Below, piece by piece: positions 1 to 8,475 of a stretch of 64,000 bases of DNA. The position numbers and the translations under genes are program-made. The stretch comes from DASTPP01 sp035762175 (lineage in GTDB: Bacteria; Myxococcota_A; Polyangia; Polyangiales; Polyangiaceae). A model generated the notes under the pieces. The model saw only the letters and a program-made list of their open reading frames with translations. It made no database searches and was not told the origin of the DNA. Numbering within the stretch: position 1 is the first letter of the stretch; every line of letters starts with the position of its first letter. The stretch lies in the NCBI GenBank assembly GCA_035762175.1, contig DASTPP010000058.1, forward strand, positions 11,910 through 75,909, read 5' to 3'.

Positions 1-241
1 CCAGCGGCCCGAGCTCGCAGCGGGGCCCGATCTTCAGCTGCTCGCGCGGCGCCGCGAAGAGCAGCCCGAAGTCGTGCACGAACGCGAAGGGCAAGACCAC
101 GCCCAGCCGCTCGAGATCGCGTTGCCAGACCGCCGCCCGCAGCGCCAGCGCCGACGAGAGCGGCCGCACGTGCGAGAGCGCCAGGCTGCCCAGCGGGCCG
201 ACGACCCCGGGGTCGGAGAGCAACGAGGCCGCGGCGGGCAT
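1..241 (-). CDS. Hypothetical protein, N-terminal part only (runs off the window)
   Basis: A reverse-strand reading frame opens with ATG at 241 (MPAAASLLSDPG) and stays open to the window edge, giving about 80 residues. Codon choice matches the neighbours, with G or C at most third positions. Visible features are a phrase SLALSHVRPLSSALALRAAVWQRDLERLG followed by a hydrophobic stretch ending FAFVHDFGLLFAAPREQLKIGP. I do not recognise the family. The gene lies next to the AT-rich stretch 242-626, which would hold its promoter. Choice of this frame over the other open ones rests on codon bias only. Confidence 0.5.
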   Translation of the reverse strand, partial: MPAAASLLSDPGVVGPLGSLALSHVRPLSSALALRAAVWQRDLERLGVVLPFAFVHDFGLLFAAPREQLKIGPRCELGPL

Positions 242-626
242 CGGGGCGGCCACCCTACCACGCGCCGCCGGGGCCCGCAGCGGGGCCCCCCCGACGTCGC
301 CAAAACCCGACAAAGACTCGTTCGCGCCCGGTGTGGCCCCACCTTCGTCGCGAAACCATGTCTTTTATCGCTCTCGCCGGGTCGAAAGTCGGGCCCTCGA
401 ACGTTAGAAAAGTTAATATAATATGGGGTGACCCGCCAAAGAAAATCAAAAAAAACTATCGACCCCTGTAAGCAAGCGTCGCACATTGTCTGCCCAAATG
501 CTGAAGCTCAAAGGCCGGCTCGACGTTTTTTTGCCCGAAATGGCCTGAATGTGCATTAGAGTCAAAAGTTTACGAAAAAGGTGGGTGCATTAATCACAAG
601 GTAGTGGTAAGAACGCGGTCACCCAC
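242..626. other. Intergenic region with AT-rich island
   Basis: This gap separates two divergent genes. From about 340 to 600 it is much richer in A and T than the rest of the window, with AT runs at about 403-424 and oligo-A or oligo-T tracts near 446-460 and 528-534. It probably holds the divergent promoters for both flanking genes. I see no convincing ORF, tRNA or repeat in it. Short ORFs can be drawn on the minus strand but they have no matching codon bias. Confidence 0.6.
569..596 (+). promoter_or_regulatory. Possible promoter of the 627 gene
   Basis: TTTACG at 569-574 and TAATCA at 591-596 are separated by 16 bases. They sit about 30 bp upstream of the ATG at 627. The match to a sigma-70 consensus is weak and the call rests on position and local AT-richness. 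Confidence 0.3.
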
Positions 627-1508
627 ATGCAGAACCCGCGTTCTACCCCCTCGCCAGCCGCCAGCGAACCGTGCACATCGGGCGCGAGCCTGCTCGGGGT
701 GCGGCGGGCGCTCGAGGGGCTGGTCGGCGAAGATGTCGTGGGCCGGGCGCTCGCCTCGTTGCCGCGCGCCACGGCCGACGAGCTCGCGACGATGACGCCC
801 TTCTCCTGGGTGCGCATGTCGACCTCGTCGCAGCTCATCGACGCGGCCGCCCAGCTCTCGGGGTGGGACGCCGAGAAGCTCTACGACGTGGCGCTGCGCC
901 GGGGCGCCGAGCAGTCGTTCCGCACTCTGTGGAAGGCGCTCGTGAACTTCACGACCGACCGGGCCTTCATCGCGCGTGCGCCCTTGCTTTACGCCAAGGC
1001 GCACAACACGGGGGCGCTCGTCGCGCAGGCGAGCGCGCCGGGGCGGGCCGAGGCGCGCGTGGTCGGCTGGCCGGCGATGAACGATCGGGCGGTGCGCTCG
1101 GTGGGCGTCAACCTGCAGGTCGCGCTCGAGCTCGCCGGGCGCCGCGACGTGCGCGGCACGTGGTTCCGGACGGGCGTCGGGGCGGTGTACCAGCTCCGCT
1201 GGTGGGTGCCGAACGTGCGCTCCTTCGCGCCGGCGCGCGTCGAGCCGGCGCGCGCCGGCGGCGCCCTGTCCGTTCGTTTACCCCGGTCGACGCTCGGGGG
1301 TGGCCCGGCCTCGGGCCCCCGAGACGACCGCTCGGCTCGCGGCGGGCCGGGCTCCGTGAGGGCGGCCGGGCGGCCCCCGAGCGCGGGCCGCCCCCGGCGC
1401 GGTCGCGCGGGCGCCGTGGCGCGGGTTCGACTCGAACGACGACGACGGCCGCCCCCGGCGCGGCCGCGCGGGCGAGGGGCTGGCGCGAGCCCCCGCGGCA
1501 TGGAATAA
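627..1508 (+). CDS. Possible DUF2378/TIGR02265-like protein with repeat-rich tail
   Basis: The first 195 or so residues form a normal globular protein: an alpha-helical N-terminal half with SSQLIDAAAQLSGWDAEKLYDVALRRGAEQSFRTLW, then a section ending RRDVRGTWFRTGVGAVYQLRW. The size, the helical bundle and the closing strand suggest the myxobacterial paralogous family DUF2378/TIGR02265, whose function is unknown. This is a resemblance by eye, not a confirmed hit. After about residue 200 the frame enters Arg/Pro/Gly/Ala-rich sequence holding a 28-bp repeat (1386-1413 and 1447-1474). That tail may be read-through after loss of the original stop. The start at 627 follows a possible promoter; mfd starts 18 bp after the stop. 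Confidence 0.6.
   Translation: MQNPRSTPSPAASEPCTSGASLLGVRRALEGLVGEDVVGRALASLPRATADELATMTPFSWVRMSTSSQLIDAAAQLSGWDAEKLYDVALRRGAEQSFRTLWKALVNFTTDRAFIARAPLLYAKAHNTGALVAQASAPGRAEARVVGWPAMNDRAVRSVGVNLQVALELAGRRDVRGTWFRTGVGAVYQLRWWVPNVRSFAPARVEPARAGGALSVRLPRSTLGGGPASGPRDDRSARGGPGSVRAAGRPPSAGRPRRGRAGAVARVRLERRRRPPPARPRGRGAGASPRGME
1386..1474. repeat. 28-bp direct repeat in the tail of the 627 gene
   Basis: Two copies of a 28-bp GC-only word (1386-1413 and 1447-1474) match at 27 of 28 positions with a 61-bp period. The period is not a multiple of 3, so the two copies are read in different frames. This fits a duplicated non-coding segment better than a protein repeat. Confidence 0.75.
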
Positions 1509-1526
1509 GCCCGGGCCTCCCGCCCC

Positions 1527-4500
1527 ATGGCCGACCCCACCCTGAGCGCCGCGCTCGGCGAACGCGTCGAGTTGCCCGGCCTGCCCGAAGGCCCTCCGCC
1601 CGACCTCGACGACCCGCTGCCCTCGCTCGATCCGCCCGAGGGGCGGCCGCTCGTGCGGGTGCGGCAGGCGGCCGAGGCGGCGGCGGGGCTGAAGGGGGGC
1701 GAGCCCTTGCGCCACCTCGTCGGCGTGGTCGGCGCGGCGAGCGCGCTCGCGGCGACGGCGTTGCGGGCGGCGACGGGCGCGCTCGTCGTGTGCGTGGTCG
1801 ACGGGCTCGAGCGGGCGAACCGGCTGGCCGCCGACCTGAACTTTCTCGCGGGCGAGCGGCGCGAGGGGGGCGAGGGGGGCGCGCTCGGGCGCGTGCTCGT
1901 CTTGCCGCCCTACGAGACGAGCCCCTACGCCGACGTCAACCCCGACCGGCGCGCGGCGATGGCGCGGCTCGCCGTCTTGCACCACGTCGCCGCGGGCGCC
2001 GAGGCGCACTTTCTCGTGGTCACGGCCGCGTCGTTGGCGCGCAAGGTGGTGGCGCCGGGCGTGATCATGGCGCACGCGCTGCGGGTCGAGGCCGAGCAAG
2101 AGCTCGACCGCGACGCCTTCGTCGCCGCGCTCTCGCGGGCGGGCTACCTGCGGGTGCCGGTGGTCGAAGACCCCGGCTCGTTCGCGGTGCGCGGCGGGCT
2201 CATCGACCTCTGGCCGGCGTCGCTGAGCGAGCCGGTGCGCGTCGAGCTCTACGGCGATCTCGTGCTCTCGCTCAAGCAGTTCGACCCCGAGGGCCAGCGC
2301 ACGCTGCGCGAGGTCAAGGCGGTGTCGCTGCCGCCGGCGCGCGAGGCGGTGCTGACCGACGAGGCCGTGGGGCGGGCGCGGGGGGCGCTGCGCGCGATCT
2401 GCGACGCGGCCGACTGGCCCTCGACCAAGGCGCGCCAGCTCGAGGGCGACGTGACGGGGGGGCGGGGCTTCTTCGGCGCCGACGGGTTTTTGCCCGCCTT
2501 CGGCGAGCTCGCGCCGCTCTTCGCCTACCTGCCCGCGGGCGCGGCCTTCGTGCTCGAAGACCCGCCGGCGCTCACGCGCGCGCTGCGCGACGAGCTCGGC
2601 CGGGCGATGGCCGACGAGAACGAGAAGCTGAGGGAGCCGCACTTCCCGCGGGAGGCCTTCTACGAGACCGAGCCCGACGTGGCCGACGCGCTCGCCGCGC
2701 GCCCCTTCCTCGCGCTGCACCGCGGCGCGGTCGAGGGGGGCGAGGGGGCCGAAGACTTCGAGCGCTTCGAGGCGGCGCCGCCGGGCGCGCCGACGCTCGA
2801 CGCCCGGGGGCACGACGATCTCGAGCGGGCGGTCAAGCGGGCGCGGCAGTCGCGGGGCAAGGCGGGCACGCTCGAGCCGCTCGTGCGGCGGGTGCGGGCC
2901 TGGCACGAGGCGGGGCTGCGCGTCGTCCTGACGGCGCGGGCCGAGACGCAGGCCGAGCGCCTGGTCGCGCTCTTGCGCCACGCGGGGGTCGAGTGCCGGC
3001 TGCGGCCGGGGGGCTTCTCGCACGACCTTTCGGGCGACGGGGGGGCGCCGCGGGGCGTCGCGCTGGTCGTGCACGGGCCGCTCGCGCGGGGCGCGGTGCT
3101 GCCCGGCGAGGCGCTCGCGCTGGTCACCGAAGAAGAGGTCTTCGGGGCCCGCGCCCACCGCCGGCCGGCGCGCGAGCGCGCCCAGCGCTCGTCGGCGAAG
3201 CCTTTTCTCGAAGACTTGCGCGAGCTCGCCGTCGGCGACTACGTCGTGCACAGCGAGCACGGCGTCGGCCGCTACCTCGGGCTCTTGCACAAGGCCGTGG
3301 GCGAGCACACGGTCGACCTGCTCGCGGTCGAGTACGCGGGGGGCGACAAGCTCTACCTGCCGGTCTACCGGCTGAACCAAATTCAGAAGTTTCGGGGCGG
3401 CGAGGGCGCGCCGAAGCTCGACCGGCTCGGCGGCGTCACCTTCGGCAAGACCAAGCAGCGCGTCGAGAAGCAGGTCCGGCAGATGGCCGACGAGCTCTTG
3501 CGGCTGTACGCCGAGCGGCAGGCGGTGGCGGGCGACGCGCTGCCGCCGGCCGACGACGAGTACCGCGCCTTCGAGGCGACCTTCCCGTTCGACGAGACGC
3601 CCGACCAGGCGCGCGCCATCGGCGAGGTCTTGCGCGACCTCGAGACCCCGCGGCCGATGGACCGGTTGGTGTGCGGCGACGTCGGCTTCGGCAAGACCGA
3701 GGTGGCGATCCGGGCCGCCTTCCGCGTGGCGATGGAGGGCAAGCAGGTCGCCGTGCTCTGCCCGACGACGGTGCTCGCGCAGCAGCACTACCTGAACTTC
3801 GAGGCGCGCTTCCGCGACCACCCGCTGCGGGTCGCCGCCCTCTCGCGCTTCCAGACGAAGGCCGAGCTCGACCAGGTCGTGCGCGAGGTCAAGGAGGGCA
3901 AGGTCGACGTCGTCGTCGGCACCCACCGCCTGCTCTCGAAGGACATCCACTTCAAGCGCCTCGGCCTGCTCGTCGTCGACGAAGAGCAGCGCTTCGGCGT
4001 GACGCACAAAGAGCGCATCAAGCAGCTGCGGCGCAACGTCGACGTGCTGACGCTGAGCGCGACGCCCATCCCCCGGACGCTGCAGATGGCCGTCAGCGGG
4101 CTGCGCGACATGTCGCTCATCACGACGCCGCCGGTCGACCGGCGGGCGATTCGCACGCTGGTGACGCGCTACGACGAGGGCGTCTTGCGCGAGGCGGTGC
4201 GGCGCGAGCTCGGGCGCGGCGGGCAGGTGTTCTACGTCTACAACCGCGTCGAGGGCCTCTACGAGCGCGCGGCGAAGCTGCAGTCGCTCGTGCCCGAGGC
4301 GCGCGTCGCGGTCGCCCACGGCCAGATGGGCGAGGGGGCGCTCGAGCGGGCGATGCTCGACTTCGTCGAGGGGCGCTTCGACGTGCTCTGCGCGACGGCC
4401 ATCATCGAGAGCGGGCTCGACATACCGCGGGCGAATACCATCGTCATCGACCGGGCCGACATGTTCGGCCTGGCCCAGCTCTACCAGCTGCGGGGCCGCG

Positions 4501-5231
4501 TCGGCCGCTCGAAAGAGCGCGCCTACTGCTACCTGGTCGTGCCGCCCGCGAGCGCCATGACCGACGAGGCGCGCGCGCGCATCGAGGCGCTCGAGCGGCA
4601 CACCGAGCTCGGCTCGGGCTTCCAGATCGCCAGCCTCGACCTCGAGCTGCGGGGCGCCGGCGACCTGCTCGGCGCCGAGCAGAGCGGCGCCGTCGCCTCG
4701 GTCGGCTTCGACCTGTTCTGCAACATGCTCGAGGGGGCGGTGCGCGAGCTGCGGGGCGAGCCGGTGGTGCACGAGGTCGAGCCCGACCTCACCGTCGACG
4801 TCGAGGCCCTCTTGCCCGAGGGCTACGTCGACGAGGTCGGCGTGCGCCTCTCGCTCTACAAGCGCCTGGCGAGCGCGGGCGACGAGGCCGAGGTCGCCGA
4901 GCTCGCCGCCGAGATGGAAGACCGCTTCGGCGCCCCGCCCCCCGAGGCGAAGAACCTCGTCGAGCTGATGCGCATCAAGACCGAGCTCCGGCGCCTGCGC
5001 GCGCTCGGCCTCGAGGCGAGCGCGCGCTCGGTCACGCTGCACCTGCGCGAAGACACCCCGCTCGACCCGGCCAAGGTCATGGCGCTCGTGCAGAAGAAGG
5101 GCTCGCCCTACAAGCTGACGCCCGACATGCGCCTCACGCGCCGCTTCCCCGAGGCTCAGCCGCCCTTGCCGCCGCTCGAGAACGCCGAGGCCGTCCTCGC
5201 CGACCTCGCCAAGTGCCTGAAAGAGGGCTGA
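1527..5231 (+). CDS. mfd: Transcription-repair coupling factor Mfd
   Basis: Mfd removes RNA polymerase stalled at DNA lesions and recruits UvrA. The 1234-aa product is close to the usual 1150-1200 aa. In order it shows the UvrB-like N-terminal module (PPYETSPYADVNPDR near 130), the CarD-like RNA polymerase binding domain (residues about 565-625, VGDYVVHSEHGVGRYLG), the translocase helicase with Walker A GDVGFGKT (about 717-724) and DEEQ (818-821), the second RecA lobe with IESGLDIPRANT and QLRGRVGRS, and the C-terminal TRCF domain. The ATG at 1527 gives a slightly long N-terminus. The stop is 8 bp before the GTG of the next gene, so the two are probably co-transcribed. Confidence 0.98.
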   Translation: MADPTLSAALGERVELPGLPEGPPPDLDDPLPSLDPPEGRPLVRVRQAAEAAAGLKGGEPLRHLVGVVGAASALAATALRAATGALVVCVVDGLERANRLAADLNFLAGERREGGEGGALGRVLVLPPYETSPYADVNPDRRAAMARLAVLHHVAAGAEAHFLVVTAASLARKVVAPGVIMAHALRVEAEQELDRDAFVAALSRAGYLRVPVVEDPGSFAVRGGLIDLWPASLSEPVRVELYGDLVLSLKQFDPEGQRTLREVKAVSLPPAREAVLTDEAVGRARGALRAICDAADWPSTKARQLEGDVTGGRGFFGADGFLPAFGELAPLFAYLPAGAAFVLEDPPALTRALRDELGRAMADENEKLREPHFPREAFYETEPDVADALAARPFLALHRGAVEGGEGAEDFERFEAAPPGAPTLDARGHDDLERAVKRARQSRGKAGTLEPLVRRVRAWHEAGLRVVLTARAETQAERLVALLRHAGVECRLRPGGFSHDLSGDGGAPRGVALVVHGPLARGAVLPGEALALVTEEEVFGARAHRRPARERAQRSSAKPFLEDLRELAVGDYVVHSEHGVGRYLGLLHKAVGEHTVDLLAVEYAGGDKLYLPVYRLNQIQKFRGGEGAPKLDRLGGVTFGKTKQRVEKQVRQMADELLRLYAERQAVAGDALPPADDEYRAFEATFPFDETPDQARAIGEVLRDLETPRPMDRLVCGDVGFGKTEVAIRAAFRVAMEGKQVAVLCPTTVLAQQHYLNFEARFRDHPLRVAALSRFQTKAELDQVVREVKEGKVDVVVGTHRLLSKDIHFKRLGLLVVDEEQRFGVTHKERIKQLRRNVDVLTLSATPIPRTLQMAVSGLRDMSLITTPPVDRRAIRTLVTRYDEGVLREAVRRELGRGGQVFYVYNRVEGLYERAAKLQSLVPEARVAVAHGQMGEGALERAMLDFVEGRFDVLCATAIIESGLDIPRANTIVIDRADMFGLAQLYQLRGRVGRSKERAYCYLVVPPASAMTDEARARIEALERHTELGSGFQIASLDLELRGAGDLLGAEQSGAVASVGFDLFCNMLEGAVRELRGEPVVHEVEPDLTVDVEALLPEGYVDEVGVRLSLYKRLASAGDEAEVAELAAEMEDRFGAPPPEAKNLVELMRIKTELRRLRALGLEASARSVTLHLREDTPLDPAKVMALVQKKGSPYKLTPDMRLTRRFPEAQPPLPPLENAEAVLADLAKCLKEG

Positions 5232-5239
5232 GCGCCCGG

Positions 5240-5791
5240 GTGGAAGCCGAGGGCGCGGCCCCCCTGACACCGCTGCCGCCCCCGCGCCGCTCGGCCGCGA
5301 GCGCGCTCGCCGGCCCGCTGCCCCTGGCCGCGGTGGCGCTGCTCGTCGTCAACGATCACTGGGCGAAGCGGGCGTACCCAGGTTGGCTGACGGGCAAGCT
5401 CAGCGACGTGGCGGGCATGGTGTTCTTTCCGCTCTTGCTGGGGGCGCTCGCCGAAGGGGCGCTCGCCCTCTTCGGCACGAGGCCGCCCTTGCGCCGCACG
5501 CTCGCCGCGGCGTGCCTGGCGACGGCCCTCGCGTTCGCCCTCGCGAAGACGACCGAGGCCGGCAACGCGGCCTACCGGGTCGGGCTCGGCTACGCGCAGT
5601 GGCCCTTCTACGCGCTCGGCGCCGCGGCCCGGGGCCGGCCCGCCCCGCCGCCCCGCCCCGTCGTGTTGGTCCGCGACCCGAGCGATCTCATCGCCCTGCC
5701 CTTCGTCGGCCTCGCGTACGCGCTCGGCGCGCGGCCGGGCGGGGGGCGGGCGCGGCGCAAGGGCGAGCGCGCGGGCGCGACGCTCGCCTGA
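5240..5791 (+). CDS. Small integral membrane protein, unknown function
   Basis: A GTG at 5240, eight bases after the mfd stop, opens a 183-aa protein beginning VEAEGAAPLTPL. It contains a hydrophobic segment (ALAGPLPLAAVALLVVND), then the striking phrase NDHWAKRAYPGWLTGKLSDVAGMVFFPLLLGAL, a third hydrophobic segment and a Gly/Arg-rich C-terminus. The PGWLTGKLSDxAG signature is familiar from uncharacterised membrane proteins, but I cannot assign a function. The frame is open far upstream through the mfd shadow, so the start is chosen from spacing to mfd. The last 22 bp are repeated imperfectly after the stop. Confidence 0.7.
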   Translation: MEAEGAAPLTPLPPPRRSAASALAGPLPLAAVALLVVNDHWAKRAYPGWLTGKLSDVAGMVFFPLLLGALAEGALALFGTRPPLRRTLAAACLATALAFALAKTTEAGNAAYRVGLGYAQWPFYALGAAARGRPAPPPRPVVLVRDPSDLIALPFVGLAYALGARPGGGRARRKGERAGATLA

Positions 5792-5828
5792 GGCGCGCGC
5801 GACGCTCGCTCGAGGCGGGCGCGACGCG
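5771..5828. repeat. Imperfect tandem copies of the 3' end of the 5240 gene
   Basis: The gene end GCGGGCGCGACGCTCGCC plus its TGA (from 5771) is followed by two degenerate copies, one containing GCGCGACGCTCGCT just after the stop and one starting about 5815. The period is about 22 bp. The stop codon is conserved only in the first copy. Confidence 0.6.
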
Positions 5829-5883
5829 AAGCCCAAGGCGGGGCCGACGCCCCGCCCCGCCCCCCCCCGGGCCGCCCCACCGC

Positions 5884-6000
5884 GAGGGCCGGCGCGCGGG
5901 CGCGAGCCTCACTCGGGGCGGGCGCGCCGCGCGGGCCGGCGCGCGGGCGCGAGCCTCACTCGGGGCGGGCGCGCCGCGAGGGCCGGCGCGCGGGCGCGGC
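5884..6000. repeat. 47-bp tandem repeat spanning the TetR gene stop codon
   Basis: Units 5884-5930 and 5931-5977 are 47 bp long and differ only near their first bases. A partial third copy runs from 5978 to about 6000. The second copy contains the stop codon (5956-5958) and last codons of the reverse-strand TetR gene, so the first copy is a duplicate of that gene terminus lying beyond the stop. Confidence 0.85.
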
Positions 6001-6864
6001 GCTCGCCTCCGCCGCGCCCTGCCGCCGCGGCCGGGGCAGGCCTTGGCGCCCGGCCGGGGCCTCGCCCCCGCGGCCGGCCCCGCGCTCGGCGGCGGCCACG
6101 GGCGGCGGCGCCATGTACGGCTCGAGGTAGCGGATCACAACCTTCTTGGTCTCGTCGACGATCTGCGGCGCCAGATCGCGCCCGCGCAGGGCGGCGATCG
6201 CCAGCATCGTGCTCACGAGCTCGACGACCACGGTGGCGACCACGCGACGCCGGGCCGGTTCGAGCGAGGGCGCGAGGGACGCGAACGCGAGCTCGAGGCG
6301 GCGCGCGAACTCGCGGTTCACGAGGTCGCCCTCGACGAGGAGCTGGTCGGTGACCTTGAGGCTCATCCAGACCACGCGAAAGACGGGCGTCTTGAGGTCG
6401 TACGCGGCGAAGGCGTCGATGGCCCGCTCGGCCAGGGCCTGCCACGAGGTGGCGGGCGGCCCTTCGACCACGAGCGCCTCGAAGATGGCGCGAACTTGGT
6501 CGAGGTAGCGCGGGATGAGCGCCTGAAAGAGCGCGAGCTTGTTCGGGAAGAACCGGTACACGCTGCCGATCGACGTCGCGGCCCGCTCGGCGATGGCCTC
6601 GGTCGTGGCGGCCTCGTAGCCGACCTCGGCGAACACGGCGGTCGCGGCGTCGAGAATGCGCTCGTAGCGCTCGCGGCTGCGCGCCTGCGCCGGCACGGCG
6701 CGCGGGGGGCTCGCCGGCGGGGGCGGGGGCGGGGCGGGGCGGCGGGCCGCGGAGGGCACGGTCTCGGGGCGCGTTCGGGGGGTGGCGCCGCGCGCGGGCG
6801 GCGGGCGGCGGGCAGCAGGCACCAGGCGCGAGGGATGAAACCACGCCCCGCGGAAAGGGGCCAT
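5956..6864 (-). CDS. TetR/AcrR-family transcriptional repressor
   Basis: A DNA-binding regulator, very likely repressing itself and the divergent P450. The helix-turn-helix is clear: RERYERILDAATAVFAEVGYEAATTEAIAERAATSIGSVYRFFPNKLALFQAL, followed by an all-helical ligand-binding domain ending near IVDETKKVVIRYLEPYM. Pro/Arg/Ala-rich tails flank this core, so the true start is uncertain. I chose ATG at 6864 (MAPFRGAW). A GTG at 6696 (VPAQARSRERYER) would give a more typical 246 aa. An ATG at 6975 is unlikely because that sequence holds the operators. The effector cannot be predicted; the P450 substrate or product is the natural candidate. Confidence 0.85.
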   Translation of the reverse strand: MAPFRGAWFHPSRLVPAARRPPPARGATPRTRPETVPSAARRPAPPPPPPASPPRAVPAQARSRERYERILDAATAVFAEVGYEAATTEAIAERAATSIGSVYRFFPNKLALFQALIPRYLDQVRAIFEALVVEGPPATSWQALAERAIDAFAAYDLKTPVFRVVWMSLKVTDQLLVEGDLVNREFARRLELAFASLAPSLEPARRRVVATVVVELVSTMLAIAALRGRDLAPQIVDETKKVVIRYLEPYMAPPPVAAAERGAGRGGEAPAGRQGLPRPRRQGAAEASAAPARRPSRRARPE

Positions 6865-6908
6865 GTCGTTGCGGGGGCGGCGGCCGGCGCGGAGAGCCGG
6901 TGCGGGGC

Positions 6909-6934
6909 GAAACGTGAGGGTATTCTCACGTTTC
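6909..6934. promoter_or_regulatory. Operator 1 (perfect palindrome) between TetR and P450
   Basis: GAAACGTGAG, a 6-bp spacer, then CTCACGTTTC: a perfect 10-bp inverted repeat. It is the best of three similar sites and nearest the TetR gene. It is the expected form of a TetR-dimer operator. Confidence 0.8.
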
Positions 6935-6937
6935 GTC

Positions 6938-6966
6938 TTGACAAACGCGAGGCTTTCCTCACATTT
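6938..6966 (+). promoter_or_regulatory. Candidate promoter for the P450 gene
   Basis: TTGACA at 6938-6943 is a perfect -35 hexamer. With a 17-bp spacer it is followed by ACATTT at 6961-6966, a weak -10. Operator 2 covers the spacer, so bound repressor would exclude RNA polymerase. The transcript would start about 95 bp before the P450 ATG. Confidence 0.5.
6943..6966. promoter_or_regulatory. Operator 2 between TetR and P450
   Basis: AAACGCGAG, six bases, CTCACATTT: the same half-site layout as operator 1, with two mismatches between its own arms. It starts 33 bp after operator 1 and overlaps the candidate P450 promoter between its -35 and -10 boxes. Confidence 0.75.
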
Positions 6967-6974
6967 TGGCATCA

Positions 6975-6998
6975 AAACGTGAGGCTACCCTCGTGTTT
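6975..6998. promoter_or_regulatory. Operator 3 between TetR and P450
   Basis: AAACGTGAG, six bases, CTCGTGTTT. It starts 32 bp after operator 2, so all three sites lie about three helical turns apart on the same face of the DNA. Confidence 0.75.
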
Positions 6999-7065
6999 CT
7001 CCCCTTCCCCCTTTTTGCGCCGCCCGGGGCGCTCGCACCACCCCGGGGCCCGGCTACGGTGCCCG

Positions 7066-8475
7066 ATGCAGGCTCATTCTTCGACCGAGGGCGCCGCCCT
7101 CGCCCCGGCGCGCGCGGCGCCCGGCCCCTCGGGGCTGCCCTTTTTCGGCCAGACCGCCGCGGCGTGGCGCGACCCCATCGGCCTCTTCTTGCGGTCGCAG
7201 GCGGCGCACGGCGACGTCGTGCGCCTGCGCTTCGGGCCCTTCGATTACTTCTTGGTGAACGACGTCGCGGCCATCAAGCGGGTGCTGGTCGACAACGCGG
7301 CGAACTACGAGAAGAGCCGCAGCTACGCGGGGCTCAGGGTGCTGCTCGGCGAGGGGCTGCTGACGAGCGAGGGCGAGTTCTGGCGGCGGCAGCGGCGGCT
7401 CGCGCAGCCGGCGTTCCACCGCGAGCGGCTGGCGGCGCTGGCGGGCGCGATGGCGGCCGAGGTCGAGCGCATGCGGGGCCGCTGGGCGGGGCTCGGGCCG
7501 GGCGCGCCGGTCGACGTGCACGCCGAGATGATGCGGCTCACCTTCGCGATCGTGGGGCGCGCGCTGCTCTCGGCCGACCTCGACGGCGACGCGAGCGCGG
7601 TGGGCGAGGCGCTCGGGGTCTGCCTCGCGTGGGCGAACCGGTACGTCGAGTCGTTCGCGCCCGCGCCGCTCTGGGTGCCGACGCCCTCGAACCTGCGCTT
7701 CCGCCGGGCGCGGCGCACGCTCGACGCGCTCGTCTACCGCGTCATCGCCGAGCGGCGCGGGCGGGGCGAGCCCGGCGACGACCTGCTGGGCATGCTGATG
7801 GCGGCCTCGGTCGAGGGCGGCGCGATGAGCGACCGGCAGCTACGCGACGAGCTCTTGACGCTGGTGCTCGCGGGCCACGAGACGACGGCGAACCTGCTCG
7901 CCTTCGCCTTCCACGCGCTCTCGTCGCACCCGCACTGGCGCGCCGAGCTCGAGGGCGAGGTCGACGCGGCGCTCGCGGGGCGCGCGCCCGGGTTCGACGA
8001 CCTGCCGAGGTTGCGGCTGACGCGGGCGGCGCTCGACGAGACGCTGCGGCTCTACCCCCCCGTGTGGACGTTCGAGCGGCAAGCCAAGGCGCCCGACGTG
8101 CTCGGGGGCTTTCGGGTGCCGAAGGGCAGCCTCGTGGGCATCGCGCCCTACGTGCTGCACCGCCACCCCGCCCACTGGGCCGACCCCGAGGGCTTCGACC
8201 CGACGCGCTTTCTGCCCGAGCGCGCGGCCGCCCGCCACAAGTTCGCCTACCTGCCCTTCGGCGGCGGGCCGCGCACCTGCATCGGCAACGCCTTCGCCCT
8301 GACGGAGGCGACGATCGTGCTCGCCATGGTGCTGCAGCGCCACCGCCTCGAGCGCGATCCGGCGCGCCCGCTCCGGCTCGACCCGGCGGTGACGATGCGG
8401 CCCGCGGGCGGCCTCTTCTGCCGCCTCTACGCCCGCGCTCAGGGCAGCTCGAAGGCGGCGACGACGGCGTCGTGA
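7066..8475 (+). CDS. Cytochrome P450
   Basis: A heme-thiolate monooxygenase of 469 aa that would hydroxylate a lipophilic substrate using electrons from a separate ferredoxin or reductase, not encoded nearby. Diagnostic motifs: the I-helix oxygen-binding AGHETT (269-274), ExxR (E325-R328, ETLRLYPP), and the heme loop FGGGPRTCIG with the cysteine ligand at 405. The architecture, with LRLYPPVWTFERQA and IGNAFALTEA, resembles the bacterial CYP102/CYP120-like group that acts on fatty acids or terpenoids; this subgrouping is inference. The ATG at 7066 is the first start compatible with the conserved GPSGLPFFG entry. Expression is probably controlled by the divergent TetR. The last 37 bp overlap tail-to-tail with the next, reverse-strand gene. 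Confidence 0.95.
   Translation: MQAHSSTEGAALAPARAAPGPSGLPFFGQTAAAWRDPIGLFLRSQAAHGDVVRLRFGPFDYFLVNDVAAIKRVLVDNAANYEKSRSYAGLRVLLGEGLLTSEGEFWRRQRRLAQPAFHRERLAALAGAMAAEVERMRGRWAGLGPGAPVDVHAEMMRLTFAIVGRALLSADLDGDASAVGEALGVCLAWANRYVESFAPAPLWVPTPSNLRFRRARRTLDALVYRVIAERRGRGEPGDDLLGMLMAASVEGGAMSDRQLRDELLTLVLAGHETTANLLAFAFHALSSHPHWRAELEGEVDAALAGRAPGFDDLPRLRLTRAALDETLRLYPPVWTFERQAKAPDVLGGFRVPKGSLVGIAPYVLHRHPAHWADPEGFDPTRFLPERAAARHKFAYLPFGGGPRTCIGNAFALTEATIVLAMVLQRHRLERDPARPLRLDPAVTMRPAGGLFCRLYARAQGSSKAATTAS

Noticed and set aside
671..5791. A 1706-aa open frame across mfd
   Set aside because: It is an Arg/Ala/Gly-rich shadow of mfd in another frame. Only its last 183 codons (from 5240) look like a real protein.
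6909..6998. Transposon ends or a CRISPR-like repeat between TetR and P450
   Set aside because: The units are symmetrical 24-26-bp palindromes with uniform 6-bp centres and helical phasing, and lie at a regulator-target junction. Operators explain them fully.
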